NCBI GenBank assembly: GCA_022813625.1
Contig: JAKLMB010000013.1
Span: 620,001 to 684,000, forward strand
Length of the DNA stretch: 64,000 bases
From: Aaosphaeria pasadenensis
Taxonomy: Eukaryota > Ascomycota > Dothideomycetes > Pleosporales
Direction: 5' to 3'
Part shown: piece after piece, positions 11,901-24,257 of the stretch
Layout of the letters: each line of letters starts with the position of its first letter
Position numbering within the stretch: position 1 is the first letter of the stretch
Program-made: the position numbers and the translations under genes
The notes under the pieces: model-generated
What the model saw: only the letters and a program-made list of their open reading frames with translations
The model's database searches: none
What the model was told of the DNA's origin: nothing

Positions 11901-13939
11901 ATGGATACACCGATTCCGGCTTTGAAAATCTTGCGGATCTCAAGAAGCAATTGATCATGGTCGACACTCGCGACGAGTTCACCGGCTACGTCAAGGACAG
12001 ACAGGCTTACGCAGCCGCACACCCTCTGGAGCCAATTGATCGACCTGCGGATGCCGGTCTCTGGCTCGACGAGAACGATCCGACCGTGATGATCCTAGCT
12101 GGAGATTACGACTATCGCTTCATAGCTGGGACCATGAACTTTTTCAACATGATGCTGAGCAACGTGAAGATATCGGCCGGATTCTACAATTTCGCGTACA
12201 ACGCTTTGCCTGTCATGTACAAGTTCGATCCTCTCATCTTTACGGTCTACTATGGCATCCTCCTGTGCGCCTATCCGGCTTTCTTCGCGCTGTATCCTAC
12301 CAATGAACGACTCTCGAACGTCCGATCCATGCAATATTCCAACGGCATTCGACCTCTTCCCCTATGGAGCTCCCATCTTGCTTTCGACAGCATATTGGTT
12401 GCGCTATCATCTGCTGTCGCCACGGTATTGCTCTACAACTCCACGCCTATCTGGGTCGGCTTGGGCTACATCTTCGTTATCATGTTCCTGTACGGCACGG
12501 CATCTGCACTTTTCAGTTACTTGGTATCAATGTTTGCCAAGTCTGCCGTGACAGCTTGGTTCATCTGCGCATTGTACCAGTTGATCATGTACTTCGCATA
12601 CTTCGGTGGTCTCCTCGGTGTGACGTCCACTGTGGAATGGACCGAGCTCGAGGCTGAAATGAACAGTCTCTTTTTCGGTATGGCCATCTTCTCGCCTGCG
12701 ATTAGCCTTCAAAGAGCATTCGATATCGGATTGGGTCAGTTCGCAACTCTCTGCAATGGCCACTCGTATTCCTCTCTTAAGTTGTTTGGTGGACCGATCC
12801 TATACCTCGTTATCCAGAATGTTCTGTTCTTTGTAATCCTGTTATGGTGGGACAGCTCTTTCGCCATCCCAGCCTTTGGTAAGAAAACGATCATCCACGA
12901 CTCCGAGAAGACCGAGATGCAGACTGGTGATCTGATGGAAGAGCTCAAACGCCTTCGATCCCACAACACCGACCTTCACGTCGAGAATGTTAGCAAATCT
13001 TTTGGCAAGAACCTCGCAGTCGACCACGTAACCTTCGGCGTGCAAACATCCGAGATCTTTGCGCTCCTCGGACCAAATGGTGCAGGAAAGTCAACCATCA
13101 TCTCCATGATCAGAGGAGACCTCCGACCCTCTACATCCTCCTCCAGCATCACCATCGCCGGCCATTCAATCACATCCTCACCCATCGCCGCCCGTTCCAA
13201 CCTCGGTGTCTGCCCACAATTCGACTCCGCCGACGTCCTCACCGTCGCAGAAACCCTCCGCTTCTTCGCCAGAACCCGAGGCGTCATCGACGTAGAACAC
13301 AACGTGAAGACCGTCATCGCCGCCTGCGGCCTCGGCCCCTGGACCAACCAACTCGCCCAAAAGCTCTCAGGAGGCACGAAGCGCAAGCTCTCCCTCGCCG
13401 TCGCCCTCGTCGGCAACCCCCGCGTCCTCGTCCTCGACGAGCCCTCCAGCGCCCTCGACGCTAACGCAAAGCGCAACATGTGGCGTACCCTGCAAACCGT
13501 GTCTCGCGGGCGTGCTCTGGTCCTTACGACGCACTCCATGGAGGAGGCCGATGCCCTCGCCGACCGCATCGGCATCGTATCGTCCCGCATGCTTGCCATC
13601 GGCGAGCGAGAGGCGCTCAAGAAGCGCGCGGGAGACTCCTTCCATATCCACCTCGTCGCGCGCTCCGCGCCGCGCACCACGCAGCAGGAACTCGATCTCA
13701 TGAGGCAGTGGATTAACTACGCGTTCCCGGATGCTAAGATTAGCCGTGAGACTCAAGGAGGGCAGATCCGCTTCGAGATCCCGGCTGAGGGCCGCGATCT
13801 GGTGGGCTTGACTCGGGCGCTAGAGTTTGTGAAGGGGGATTTGGGGATCGAGTTTTATAGCGTTGGCAAGGCTACGCTGGATGAGGTGTTTGAGAATATT
13901 GTTAAGAACTATGGGGATTACTCGAGAGATGCGTACTAG
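8942..13939 (+). CDS. ABCA-type full-length ABC transporter (1599 aa)
   Basis: Four exons: 8942-9127, 9216-10465, 10513-10749 and 10813-13939, with clean GT-AG joins (GTGAGT, GTACGT, GTATGT). The layout is TMD1-NBD1-TMD2-NBD2. TMD1 begins with a membrane helix at about residues 25-45 and has a cluster of helices before residue 470. NBD1 has Walker A GPNGSGKST (516-524), signature LSGGQ (604-608), Walker B CCVDEVSTGLDP (D628, E629) and the switch histidine in TTHFLDEAD. TMD2 has an extracellular loop after about residue 840 and several helices up to about 1260. NBD2 has Walker A GPNGAGKST (about 1311), signature LSGGT and Walker B LVLDEPSSALD. The length and the switch-region motifs (IWPELTVEEH; VCPQFDSADVLTVAETL) fit the ABCA class, which moves lipids or related amphiphiles across membranes. 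The actual substrate cannot be read from the sequence. Base composition flips from C-rich to G-rich near 13500. Confidence 0.93.
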
Positions 13940-14723
13940 AGGGGCTTTGAGCCGAAGGCCAAAATCCCGTTACTTGTTTTTCTTATTTCTTTTGTCATGA
14001 TACCTTCCTTCTAGGCGTTCGAGCATGTATTTGGGTTAAGATTCCCCGGATCGATTCTTGGGACGGCCACACCATTTTGTAGAACAGAAATACCCATATA
14101 GTAAAATACAATCGACGATACGTACGTATCACAGTCTATGAAATTCTAGTGAACGATTCCTTGCGTGTAGGCTGTTTAAGGTTTGCTGAGATGGGACCTC
14201 CCGTAGCCGTGCACGCGTGTGATTGGTGGGGACGGGAGCATCGCCATCGAGGCGGTGTCCGCAATGCGAAAGCGAACCCGAGCAGCGTCAAGAAAAAAGA
14301 AAAAAAGCCCAACGAAGCGAGCGAGATTGGAGGAAAAGTCAGACCGTGCGAATCACAGGGCAATGTGCAAGGGCGCCATGCATGCCACAATGCTGAAATA
14401 CCCAGATAAACTGCACTATCCGCCATGGATTGCGGTACCGACACTCTGTCACGACCTTGAATTGGTGAACTCTCGTATGCCTCATTCGGCGTGCAGCAGT
14501 TCCAAGACCCTGTGCGGCACGGGTAGAGCCGTCCACGCGTGCATTGCGGGACGGTGGTGACAGAAGTTTCCCTGTTCCGGAGAGTGGTAATATTTATTGC
14601 CTGGGTCAAACTATATTTCGACGTCGGCTTCCCTAATGTTCTTCTAGCAGCTATTCCTGCGAACCCTTCAGATTTTGGTACCCTAAAGTTGGCCCAAGCC
14701 ATCTCGCCATACATACGAGACTA
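13940..14723. other. Convergent intergenic gap
   Basis: Lies between the 3' ends of the ABC transporter (+) and the FAD monooxygenase (-). A 192-codon open frame on the minus strand (14136-14714) shows no domain and I treat it as chance. An A-rich run with repeated AAAAAAG lies near 14290-14310. Confidence 0.5.
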
Positions 14724-15971
14724 TTATATCACACGCTTCTTCCCAGGCTCAAGAATTCTCGCCCTTTTGCTGACCAACGGACTATCAGGACTCAAATTGT
14801 TGATATCGTGGGCATCTAGACATGCTTGCCGCGACAGCAATACAGCCTCATATGTCCGAGATCGCATCTCCTGTTCGTACACCTCGACTGCTTGCTCCAA
14901 GAGATCGGGGTCGTACCCATTCTTGAACGCCTCCACTATCAGATTGCCTAACTTTGCGGCATCTGTTATCCCGTGGTTGAACCCTTCTCCACGCAACATG
15001 GTCATAGCATGCGCTGCATCGCCAACCAGAGTCACATGGTTATCCATGCCATCCCATTCTCGCGGAAGCCAATCTGTTATCTTCACCTCAAGCACTGGCG
15101 CATCGTCCATTACATCCCAGACTATCCGCCGGAGATTAGGATCGAAATTCTGTGCCATGGCCTTCATCTTTTGGACCCGTTGACGATTTGTAGCTGGGAC
15201 CTCATCTTCCGCTGATCGATAATGCCAACTTAGCATCAGTTGTGCCTCAAAGTATTCATTGTATCCAGTCCCTGCACTACCATTCGTTGCGGGTACACTC
15301 AGGATCGAGCACCACATGAACACGCCGGTGTCTGGGTGAGATCCTTGAAAGAGCAAAGGATCTATGTCGCGCAGGTGCTGCGCTTGGAAAGGATCCAGTC
15401 TCATAGTTGTCCCCATAAACCGCATTGGAAGCTGGTTCAGACTTCCCGCATCTGGATCAAACGCGTATAATAGACGCCGTGTGCGAGACGAGGAACCATC
15501 TGCACCGATCAGCAAACAGCCTTCGATCGTAGTGCCATCCTCGAAATGAGCCAGAATGGACCCGCTCGTTTGCGTAAAGTTGTGGAGTGCCTTGTCCCAC
15601 TGTATGTTCAAATCTTCTTGCAACAGAGCGCGCAGCTTCCGACGGTGAAGACGTATTCGTTTCGAAGGTGGGATGACATATTTCGGCTCGCCCGTCTTCA
15701 GATCGAGGAAAAGAAATCGACCGGTATCGTTAATGCCTTGTTCAGGATCCACTTGGATATCCAGTAATCGAGCGAACAGCTTCGGTGGGAGACATGCCTC
15801 GAGTGCAGGCAGGGCCCAGTGTACCGTCAGGCCCCAACCCTCAAGATTGTGCGTCGGTGAGGGGTCTCTTTCGAAGACTTGATATGGGACTTTGGCCTCG
15901 TGCAAGGCCTGCGCCAACGTCAGACCAACAATACCTCCTCCTGCGATAATGATAGGAAGCTTGCTGTTCAT
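14724..15971 (-). CDS. FAD-dependent monooxygenase, aromatic/salicylate hydroxylase type (415 aa)
   Basis: Single exon. The N-terminus has the Rossmann dinucleotide fold IIIAGGGIVGLTLAQAL (residues 7-23), with the acidic residue that binds ADP ribose in VFERD (34). The DG motif is GADGSSSRTRR (156-166) and the second FAD motif is LVGDAAHAM followed by GEGFNHGITDA (315-337). These are the hallmarks of group A flavoprotein hydroxylases, which use NAD(P)H and O2 to hydroxylate aromatic or polyketide substrates. There is no signal peptide or membrane helix, so it is probably cytosolic. Length is typical. No biosynthetic partner genes flank it, so the pathway is not evident. Confidence 0.9.
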   Translation of the reverse strand: MNSKLPIIIAGGGIVGLTLAQALHEAKVPYQVFERDPSPTHNLEGWGLTVHWALPALEACLPPKLFARLLDIQVDPEQGINDTGRFLFLDLKTGEPKYVIPPSKRIRLHRRKLRALLQEDLNIQWDKALHNFTQTSGSILAHFEDGTTIEGCLLIGADGSSSRTRRLLYAFDPDAGSLNQLPMRFMGTTMRLDPFQAQHLRDIDPLLFQGSHPDTGVFMWCSILSVPATNGSAGTGYNEYFEAQLMLSWHYRSAEDEVPATNRQRVQKMKAMAQNFDPNLRRIVWDVMDDAPVLEVKITDWLPREWDGMDNHVTLVGDAAHAMTMLRGEGFNHGITDAAKLGNLIVEAFKNGYDPDLLEQAVEVYEQEMRSRTYEAVLLSRQACLDAHDINNLSPDSPLVSKRARILEPGKKRVI

Positions 15972-17707
15972 AGTGCAAGGTGTGAAGTGTCTATCAGGGA
16001 ACGCAAGAGAGAGTGTGAGGATAGTGCATCCAGATTAGAACCATCGCACAAAGCCAGCCTACCCTACGAATTCTGGAGCCGTTACAAAGAATCCGAATGA
16101 CACGCTTAAACCTGCCCACCTAACCGGCGAGGTATCGTGGACGACTACACAATCCTGGCTAACCCAAGATCGTCTTGTTGAACGCGATATCGGGTAAGAA
16201 ATTTCAGGTCAAGGTCACGAATCAACAAGATGTGTGTTCACGGGGGGCATATGCGGAGACTGATGCCCTACGCAATTGAGAACACGAAATCGCCAGGTGC
16301 GAAGAGGGATTTGGCTGATGGCATGCATGCGGTAGTGGCCCTGGTGCGATTTTGGCAAGTTCAACGACTGTGGGTCCGATAGCCCGTGGGAATAAACGAT
16401 TACCCTCAATGCCGGACCGCTGTAACCGCCAGCCTTGAGTACCGCAATGCGTGATACTCTTCAGACACCTTGATTGTGGCATCAATTCGGCACCAATCCA
16501 GCGAACGTATGTGCCCCTAGGCTTCAAAAGAGAACAAGCACTCAGGCTATTCAGGACAGCACTGTATTCCTTGGTGGAGCGTGTTCCACTAGTCCCTGCT
16601 CACTTGCAGAAAGATGATAGTCATGTGGCGGAGTGAGAAATCCTGCATTAGCGACACATGGTAGTGTGGAATAGAATGAACAAAGAGCTCGATTCCGTCT
16701 CATGGATTTCCGCAGCCTTGTTTACTCTGTTGCAACGCTGTCGTCCGCACCAGACCCTGAAATCCGGAGAGGGGGCTTCAATTGACGGCGCACTAATAAG
16801 CCGTTGAGATGGTCTCTGTAATTGAGCCTTTGACAGTCTCGGTGGCGTCTTTCAAAAGAATTTCATCATCCTAAACCGCCGACGATACTCGTTCGTAGCG
16901 GCAGACTAAAGAAGTGCCTCCACCCCGCCAAGGCAAAACTGCATGCCACCGCTCACCTGCAGCCCGTCTGCAATCGTATGCGAGTATATGTCCGCTTGGT
17001 TTATTCAGGAAGTTCGTCCGTCGTATCATTGATGCATTCAGATCGATTAATGACGCTTAGCATCGTAATCTGCCATTTTTCTTGACGGATTGACAATAGT
17101 GTAGGAAGAATAATCAATCAACACGAGTGCAAGTAGATTTCTAAAGACGCACAGGCCGCGTTGACACGTGACATGGACTCTTCTCATCTCATTTATCCTC
17201 CAGAATAAAGATCAAGATTGCTTCTGAAAGAGACCGTTCGAAACTTGACGAATAGAGTGATGTGTATCGATGTCATAGATAATTGCAATTCTGGCAAGAG
17301 TTTCGTGCATGAAAGGCGACCGAGCCAATTCTGGTGAGGAGCTACCCCTCCACCCCTCCTCCAATGATTCGCTTATCAGCCCGAAGATTCGCCCCCAATC
17401 ATGTCCCAATGAGGCTACCAGCTCAAACCGACTCATGTCGTTTGGAGGAGAGATCGCCATGAATCCAAGAGCAGTATACCTCATTTGTGGCACCATGTAA
17501 GATCTGCCTCATATCACCTAACAGGAAACGAGAAAAGCACTAATGAGGAAAGAGGGTTGAATAAGAAGCCGGAATTGGGTTATGGTCATCTTGCTCGCAG
17601 ACGAACAAATCATAAGCTATCAAAGAGATATTCGAAGAACATGTGCTCAATCTGTGCCAGATAGATCCCACGTAGTGCCACGAAATAAACTACTCCAAGC
17701 GAGCCCA
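15972..17707. other. Intergenic, 1.7 kb
   Basis: No supported gene. The minus frame at 17212-17496 (94 codons) has somewhat protein-like composition but no homologue I recognise, no signal peptide and no splice partner. Confidence 0.45.
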
Positions 17708-19872
17708 TCAAAACCCAGTCTCCGTGATTTGGCGAATGGCCTTCGCAGTCCACCTCTGCGTGGGCCTGCCCTCATTTCGTCCGTTCAGGGCAACCCTCTC
17801 GCTGCCTTCCATTGTGTCGAGATAGAGATTCTGGCCACTGTATCCGTTCCAGAAGTACCATGTCCCATCACCCCATGGCTTGATGGTCCAATACTCTCCC
17901 CAGCTACCAGCTGCGTCCCCGACAACTGGCTTGGTCTTATCGTCACCATACACGTCAAGGCGGCGATTGGCACCAAGGAAGAGATTGCGAATGAAGTATG
18001 TGCCGTCGCTGTTGGACTTGATCTGCCAGAATTGGCTTGGATCGTTCGAGTCACGCTGCATCTGGATGCGACCAGTGCTGTTGGAACCACCGTCGTTGAT
18101 GACGGCAAGCGAGTAGCTGTTTGGATTGTAAGTGTTCTTCAACCTGTACCATTGCTTGCTGTCGAAGTCTCCAGTAGGTGGCTGGTCAACTGGCTTGACG
18201 GTAATGTTGAAGGTGATGGTCTCAGAAGGCTGAGGGATATTCGTAATCGAGACGAATGTATCATTTCCCGCATAATCCTTGCTATTGGGATTGGAAGTGG
18301 CAGTAAAGCTGACATTGTTCGCAATACCCGGGAATGGGTCGCCACCATCACCGCCGCCATTGTTGGCCTTGAGCTGGTCGAGGCCATCGGCCTGAAGGAT
18401 CTTGACCCAGGGGCGATTCTCATCGGTATTTGACCACTGGTTGTCATCGATATGCCAGACGAGCAAGCCGGCTCCGGGAAGAGATCCATCGAAGCCGGTC
18501 AGCTGTCTGTTTTCAATGAGGAAGTATTCTTTGCTGCTGGCGTCGCCGTTCTTCCACAGACGATGAGTCTTCAAACCAGACTTCACATCCTTCAGAGTAA
18601 CCTGTCGGTTCTCAGTTTCGTTGACGGTTTCGATCCAGCCTTGAGACGCCTTGCACCCTTTATTTGACATGTCAGAGATTTAGATATTAAATTCCGATGC
18701 GTTTGGAACTTACAGGCAGATGGGTGGACAGGACGGTAACCGCCACCACCCCAAGAGCCAAAGCTCATGAGGCACCAGCTGCCAATACCAGCAGAGCTGT
18801 AATCAGTATCATATAGATCAGGCCATCCGAATACTTTATTGTGGTAAGTAAAATTCCGCAATACAATGCGAGCCTAGCTTACCCAAGTGACCGATTTCAT
18901 GTGCGCAAACACCGCATTTTGCATCCTCGGCAACAGACAAGAAGCCGTAAACCTTTACGCCTGTGATTCCCAATGAGTAAAGAACGATCAAACAGTAGAC
19001 TAATATTTACCATTGACTTGACGTTCGTTAGGAAGAGTCCACTTGATACTCCAGATATCGTTCTTGTTGCCAGTCTCGTCCGCAGCCCTTCCGGCATGAA
19101 CAACAACATAGGCATCAACCTGTCCAGCGTCAATAAATAAGGTTACGGAATTGAGCAGTCAATTAACACTCACATAGCCGTTACCGTCGTTATCATAGGG
19201 GGCAAAGTTGATTTGGCCGATAGCCTTATCGAGTGCCTCGTTCGCCATGGTTTGAGAATTTGGCTCGGGCCAACCGTAGCCGTAATCTACATCAGTCAGA
19301 AAACCACATTCTAGATCATATGGGTGGATGACTTACTGCCATTGGAGTAGTACGACATTGGTTTGCTGAGGGTGAAAGGGCCAACAACCTCTCCTGACAA
19401 GGAGATCTTGCCATTGGAGACCTCCGAGAAGTACTCAGTGACAGATCCGGTAGGAACCTTTCCCTTGGAGAAGAACAAGTCCTGGAAGCGCTGCTTGGTG
19501 CCCGCCGCCATCTTGACGTCCGAGAACTCGGCTAGCACGATGGCAACCCTACGTAGGACATTAGCATCACTTCCACGGAATTCTTTCTTACACGTACTTG
19601 AGGGCACCCCGGAGCGGGGCACGATCGGCAGCAGCTTGGCTCATGGCCATGACTGAAGTCGGTGTCTTAAAATGGGTTTTGGGGAAGATGGTTCCATCGT
19701 TCTGACCAGGGAACCTGCGTTCTCCGGCGATGAACTTCCGAGTCTGGGCTCGGAAGGAAGCATCATTTCCAACACCCTGAACCTTCAGAGACGCTTCGGC
19801 CTTGGTGCGTGCAATGAGATCTGGATGAGGGGGCACCAGGCACGGATGCTCAGCGTGACAACGAGGTGCCAT
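17708..19872 (-). CDS. M6-family metalloprotease with C-terminal ricin-type lectin domain (618 aa)
   Basis: Seven exons on the minus strand: 19872-19598, 19548-19337, 19286-19174, 19119-19011, 18960-18883, 18833-18714 and 18657-17708; all joins are GT-AG and in frame. The catalytic zinc motif is HEIGH (residues 257-261) in CAHEIGHL, followed by FGWPDLYD, as in M6 (immune-inhibitor-A-like) peptidases. Supporting family text includes VAIVLAEFSD, YFSEVSNGKISLSG and SAGIGSWCLMSFGSWGGGG. An Ig-like linker (SFTATSNPNSKDY...TFNITV) precedes residues 466-618, which show the QFWQIKS, GTYFIRN and RWTAK repeats of a ricin-B-like carbohydrate-binding domain. There is no signal peptide: the start MAPRCHAEHPCLVPPHPD is hydrophilic. 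Expected role is zinc-dependent cleavage of proteins on glycan-bearing targets. M6 peptidases are best known from bacteria, so ancient transfer is possible, though seven exons show long residence. Confidence 0.9.
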
Positions 19873-22181
19873 GATGATACAGCTGTTGAAAATGATTTGG
19901 GGAAAGCAAGTTGGTATGAGTTGAAGTATTTATTTCTGGATGTCGTATCTATACGATCAAGCAGTTTGAACGACAGATGATGGGCGCGAGAAAGGGCACA
20001 TTTATATCTTCATCTTGCTCTTCAAAATCAATATGGTTGCCTTTGTGAGCGGCCGCCCAGACTTGTGGTCGACAATTGGGGAAGCTGACATCGCCATAGC
20101 TGAACGAAGAACGTCTTGCACTACCAATGAGCGTCTAGGAACAGTGTCACCACAATAGCAGCCACCTCCGCCAAAACATGCGGAGCAGAAGCAGACATGC
20201 TCAATAGAACTCCAGTATTCTTTCACATGAGGGGTAGATATCTCGATTCTATTGTTCTGATGACCGGTCAGCTCCAGCGGAAATCACATCTTGGTGGTTG
20301 CAGGTTCAAGACATTGTGGCTGTCACGGGCCGGGATGTCGCGTCTGCATACGAGAATCTAGATCTTGCCAATATCGTTTCGCAAACTTTCGCAAATACTG
20401 TTTTTAAGACTCTGTGAGAGCATTTGAGAAGTTCAGGTCAAAATCTCTCAGTCATCGTTTGAAGCTTGAAGCTTGGAGGTATTGGTGTAAACGTTATTGC
20501 ATAGGGCAAAGACGGGTTTATGCGAGAGAACCACCTCGTAGCCAATCAGCTAAGGGCTGAATACCACTCCAGGTTCTGCTGCATCTTTATCATCCAGCTC
20601 AACGTGCATCAAAGCCCATAGGCCAGGATCCCATGGCCAAAAGCCTTTGAACTGGTTTGGCGGTGATCAGCTTTCAGCTTTCGCGCCCCTTCATTTTGTG
20701 GCGCGTCTGAACAGTTCAGGTGATGCAGCCTAGAGAATGCAGGCAATGGAAAAGTCTCCGATAGGAGCTGAGATGCTTCATAGCACTAGCATCTCCGTTT
20801 CCGATCTATAATTGACGAGCTCTGAGAACGTTTTGGGAATATGGATGGCATTCAGGCGGAGTACTCCAGAGATTGGCCTAGTCCTTTTTGGGACTTGATC
20901 ACAACCTTGTACTACCAAGGACAACAATGCTTTTGCACAGTGAAGATCTTGGCTAGATGTGCTACTGCACTTTAATATTCCAATAATGAGATTCTTTTCA
21001 TTTGACTTGCAGCCCTAGTCACATTTTGCAGCCTCTCGACTCGCTGATCACAGGAAAGTCTTCTTGCAGTAAAATCAAGACATGAATCTGGACCAGTTAC
21101 TAGATCAAGCAGATACCGCAAGACATCCAATTTAGTGTTCATCACATCGGGCAATGACATCAAATATCAAATCCAGACCCTTCACATGTCATGTTATACC
21201 GCCAATCGCTACCTCATTGGAAGAGTGCGGCGGTCCCTGTTTATTCAAGCTTCGCTTTGCGGTCTTCCCCGTTGGTTTTCACGCTTAGAACCCCATTCTT
21301 ATATTCGTAAAAGAGGTTAGGCATCGCTAACTATAACATGATGACTTGCCGACCTCCTAATCCAATCAGATGATGGACACGACATTGTGAATGTGAATGA
21401 AGTCGCTTAAATTCCATTCTTAGCTAAACAGTCCCTTGTTCAACGAGAGTTCATTCACGGCTCGATCCGAACATCACCCATCTCACGCTGAACAGTGCTA
21501 GAAGAGGCGTGCATCGTCCGAGATGGAGCAAGACACCGAAGGTCAGGCCGAAATTTTCTCATGTAACTACATTTAAGAGATACAGTTTTGTCGGTCCACA
21601 CTTCCCTGGATGTATATTGCGTCGGCGCAATTAAACAAGGAGACTCAGTGCACAATGTAGAATAATACGAAATGATCGCAATCGAAATTCGATGCAGGCA
21701 ATGCTGGGCACGTGAAGTGAAATATTTCAGACATTCTTAGAGCGCAGGTTACTTAATATTCATCGTGACAATCCAGCCTAAGCCGTCCGTGGCAGTCACT
21801 TCGACTTTTGATTGAGCGACAACGGATGGCGCTGCCCCTTCATGATGTACCCCACTCGCAGCAACGCCTGCATTGATGTTTGCTTCTCTGCCAATCTTCC
21901 GTCACCCCACACCTTTCATTTTCCAGGTTTGCTTGTTCCAACCCGTTTTCTCAAACAATAATAGACGAAAGTTACAAATCAAGACTAGAAAATCACGATC
22001 AAAGTTCACACAATATCATTGTCAGTCCTCATCAGTATACACAATGATCGGACGGCATTGTGCACAGCCAAGCTTCCTACCAGTCGGCAGTACTATATAT
22101 TTACCATTCGATGAACTCTATATTACATCATACGCTTGTCTACAACGTCGATACAGCCATATAAGGTACTTCCTAACAGCA
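19873..22181. other. Intergenic, 2.3 kb
   Basis: Upstream DNA of the metalloprotease (-) and of the broken kinase (+). No supported gene. A tiny direct repeat of GAAGCTT occurs near 20460-20475. The frame of the kinase is open back to 21873, but that extension has no kinase-like content. Confidence 0.5.
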
Positions 22182-23120
22182 ATGCAGCAGTCCACTTTAG
22201 ATAAATCACCACCCGAAATGACAAGCGATGTCTCTATTCCTTCAGGGTGGTCGCTCATCCGAGAAATCTCGGCTGAAGGATCTCGCGGGTATAACAACAA
22301 TGGCATATTCCTCGTCGAACGAATCGAAACGGGAGAGACATGTGTGCTGAAGAGACTAGGCCATCACAGCATCGTTGAAGGACCTTCACAACCGGAAGTT
22401 AACGCTTTACGGCAGCTGAGTCATGACAACATCACCAAAATATATGACCACTATATAGATGTAGATGCAGGAGAAGGTGGTATATTTCTGGAATACTGCG
22501 ACGAAGGAACGTTGGCTATGGTCATCGAGTTACATAGCGATTGAAAAAGCCGACCCAGTGAAAAGTATGTCTGGCACATCTTCGAGTCAATAGCTGCAGC
22601 CCTGACAGAGTGTCACAGATCGCAAGGCACATATGGGTGGATAATTCACCTCGACATCAAACCCAGCAACGTGTTCCTCTCCAGCAAGTCTGCTGATGGC
22701 GCTCCAATGACCTCCGCCTATTCACGAGTTGTTCTAGGCGATTTCGGAAACTCCATCAGCGAGGCGGGACATGCGCTCAACATGCGGAAGGATCACAATG
22801 AAGTTCAAGGCTACTATGATATAGACGATGATTTCTTCCCCCCGGAAACGCCGAAGTTCTGCTTGCGCAGCGATGTATACCAGCTTGGAGTACTGATATA
22901 TTGTTTATGCAATGTAGTTAACGCTCCTGGCATTTCCCAGTACTTGGATAATCCTACTGAACAGATGGAGGCATTCAAGGAAATCGCATTCACAGCTACG
23001 GGTAAACAATACACAGTGAAGCTATTCGAACTCGTCCGGGAATGCTTGCAAATCGATCCTGAGGCACGGCCACAGTCGTGGGAACTCTTGGACAAAATCA
23101 GGAAGGCAAGACAGTCGTGA
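22182..23120 (+). pseudogene. Protein kinase gene interrupted by one in-frame TGA
   Basis: One frame runs from ATG 22182 (or 22218) to the TGA at 23118, broken only by TGA at 22542-22544. Kinase features lie on both sides. Before the stop are VLKRL (candidate VAIK lysine, residue 57), the alpha-C-like PEVNALRQLSHDNI, and the hinge LEYCDEGTL. After it are HLDIKPSNVFL (catalytic loop, HLD in place of HRD), LGDFGNS (DFG) and RSDVYQLGVLIYCL. The glycine loop is poor. Read through, it would be about 312 residues. The stop falls in the linker after the hinge (ELHSD*KSRPSEKYVWHIF). No good intron removes it: a 48-bp GTTGGC...CCCAG candidate has a weak donor and would delete part of the fold. So this is a recent pseudogene, a stop-readthrough gene or a sequencing error. 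The catalytic residues are otherwise intact, which argues for a recent break. Confidence 0.75.
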
Positions 23121-24257
23121 GAGCTTTAGCACTGGGCTTCTAAGGCGTTGTTTCGTAGTTTCATGTTTTCAAATACCAGATGTCGTTCCGTTACGGAAAC
23201 CATAGAAAACCAAGTGTCTGGGGGCTCGATATATTCACAATACTATTATTTCTCCAACAATATTTATTTTCTCTTTCTTCTCCCCTTGCAGACTCGTTCA
23301 CTGCATGATAGTTCTAGACGCCAATAGTGCCAACATTAACCAAACACCAGATGTACGATCATCCTGGTTGTCCTGAAAATCCGGTAGAATGAAACTGTAG
23401 TCTTATTTGACACATGTTGGATGCAATACGATCAATAGTAGTTTACAAGGAAGCCTCGTTAAGCAAATTTGAGGTCATGACTGTAGATTCTCACCACCAA
23501 TACATCTTACGCGTGAACATGTAATCGAGCCTTTCGAAAAACATTGAAAACATTGAAGTAGAGTTAGATCCAACTGGCTAACCCATGATACAATCAAAGT
23601 CGGTGTTGATCTACAGATGGATTCTTTCGCTTTTCTATTATTCTTTTCGGGAACCGAAAACTCGTCATCGAATTTCTGCGTATCCAGCTCAGGTCGTTGG
23701 TAATGTAGAATGCATCATCCCGCGATTTTTGCATAACGCCTGGATTTTCTAGCCCAAGACGATTGCTGCCCGGAACACAGCAGGATGATGTTAACGAGAT
23801 ATCGGTGCTTCCAAAATCGAAACTGGTCCATGATTGCAGCTGCATCTGGTTTTGGTCCAAGAGATCATACCCGACCAAGCCGAATTTATCCATAGATGAT
23901 CACATGAGAGATGTTGTTCTCACAATCGACAGTACTGAAATTTTCCCGAAGTATCAGGCCAATATCAATGACGATGTTACAGTCATAAGAATAGTGAAAG
24001 CGGGCTCTGGCCACGGGAGGAGGCATTTGACCTAGCAAACGACCTTTCTGTGCCACACCGATGGGATATTCGAAACGAAACCTTGAATAACGAGCTACTT
24101 CATGCTTTCAATAGTGTGAAATTCTACACTAAATTGTAGCTAACATAAGGTCCAGACGAGTCTAGATCATTCAATCACTCGCGAATGCCGCTTCATGAAG
24201 CCATCGCTGGACACTTCAGGCAAACGCGATTGATGCATTAGGCGTTGTGGAACCATT
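23121..24257. other. Start of a gene-poor region
   Basis: No intact gene. Short frames at 23594-23893 (-) and 23763-24035 (+) overlap each other and have no recognisable motif. Confidence 0.45.

Noticed and set aside
12976..13701. 241-codon minus-strand open frame inside the ABC transporter
   Set aside because: Antisense shadow produced by the C-rich codons of NBD2.
14136..14714. 192-codon minus-strand open frame downstream of the FAD monooxygenase
   Set aside because: No recognisable motif and no splice or start context; it sits in a convergent 3' gap.
17212..17496. 94-codon minus-strand frame with fairly protein-like composition
   Set aside because: No homologue recognised and no supporting signals; too weak to list as a gene.
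22511..22558. 48-bp intron that would remove the kinase's in-frame TGA
   Set aside because: Donor GTTGGC is weak and removal would delete a needed part of the kinase fold, so a real stop is more likely.
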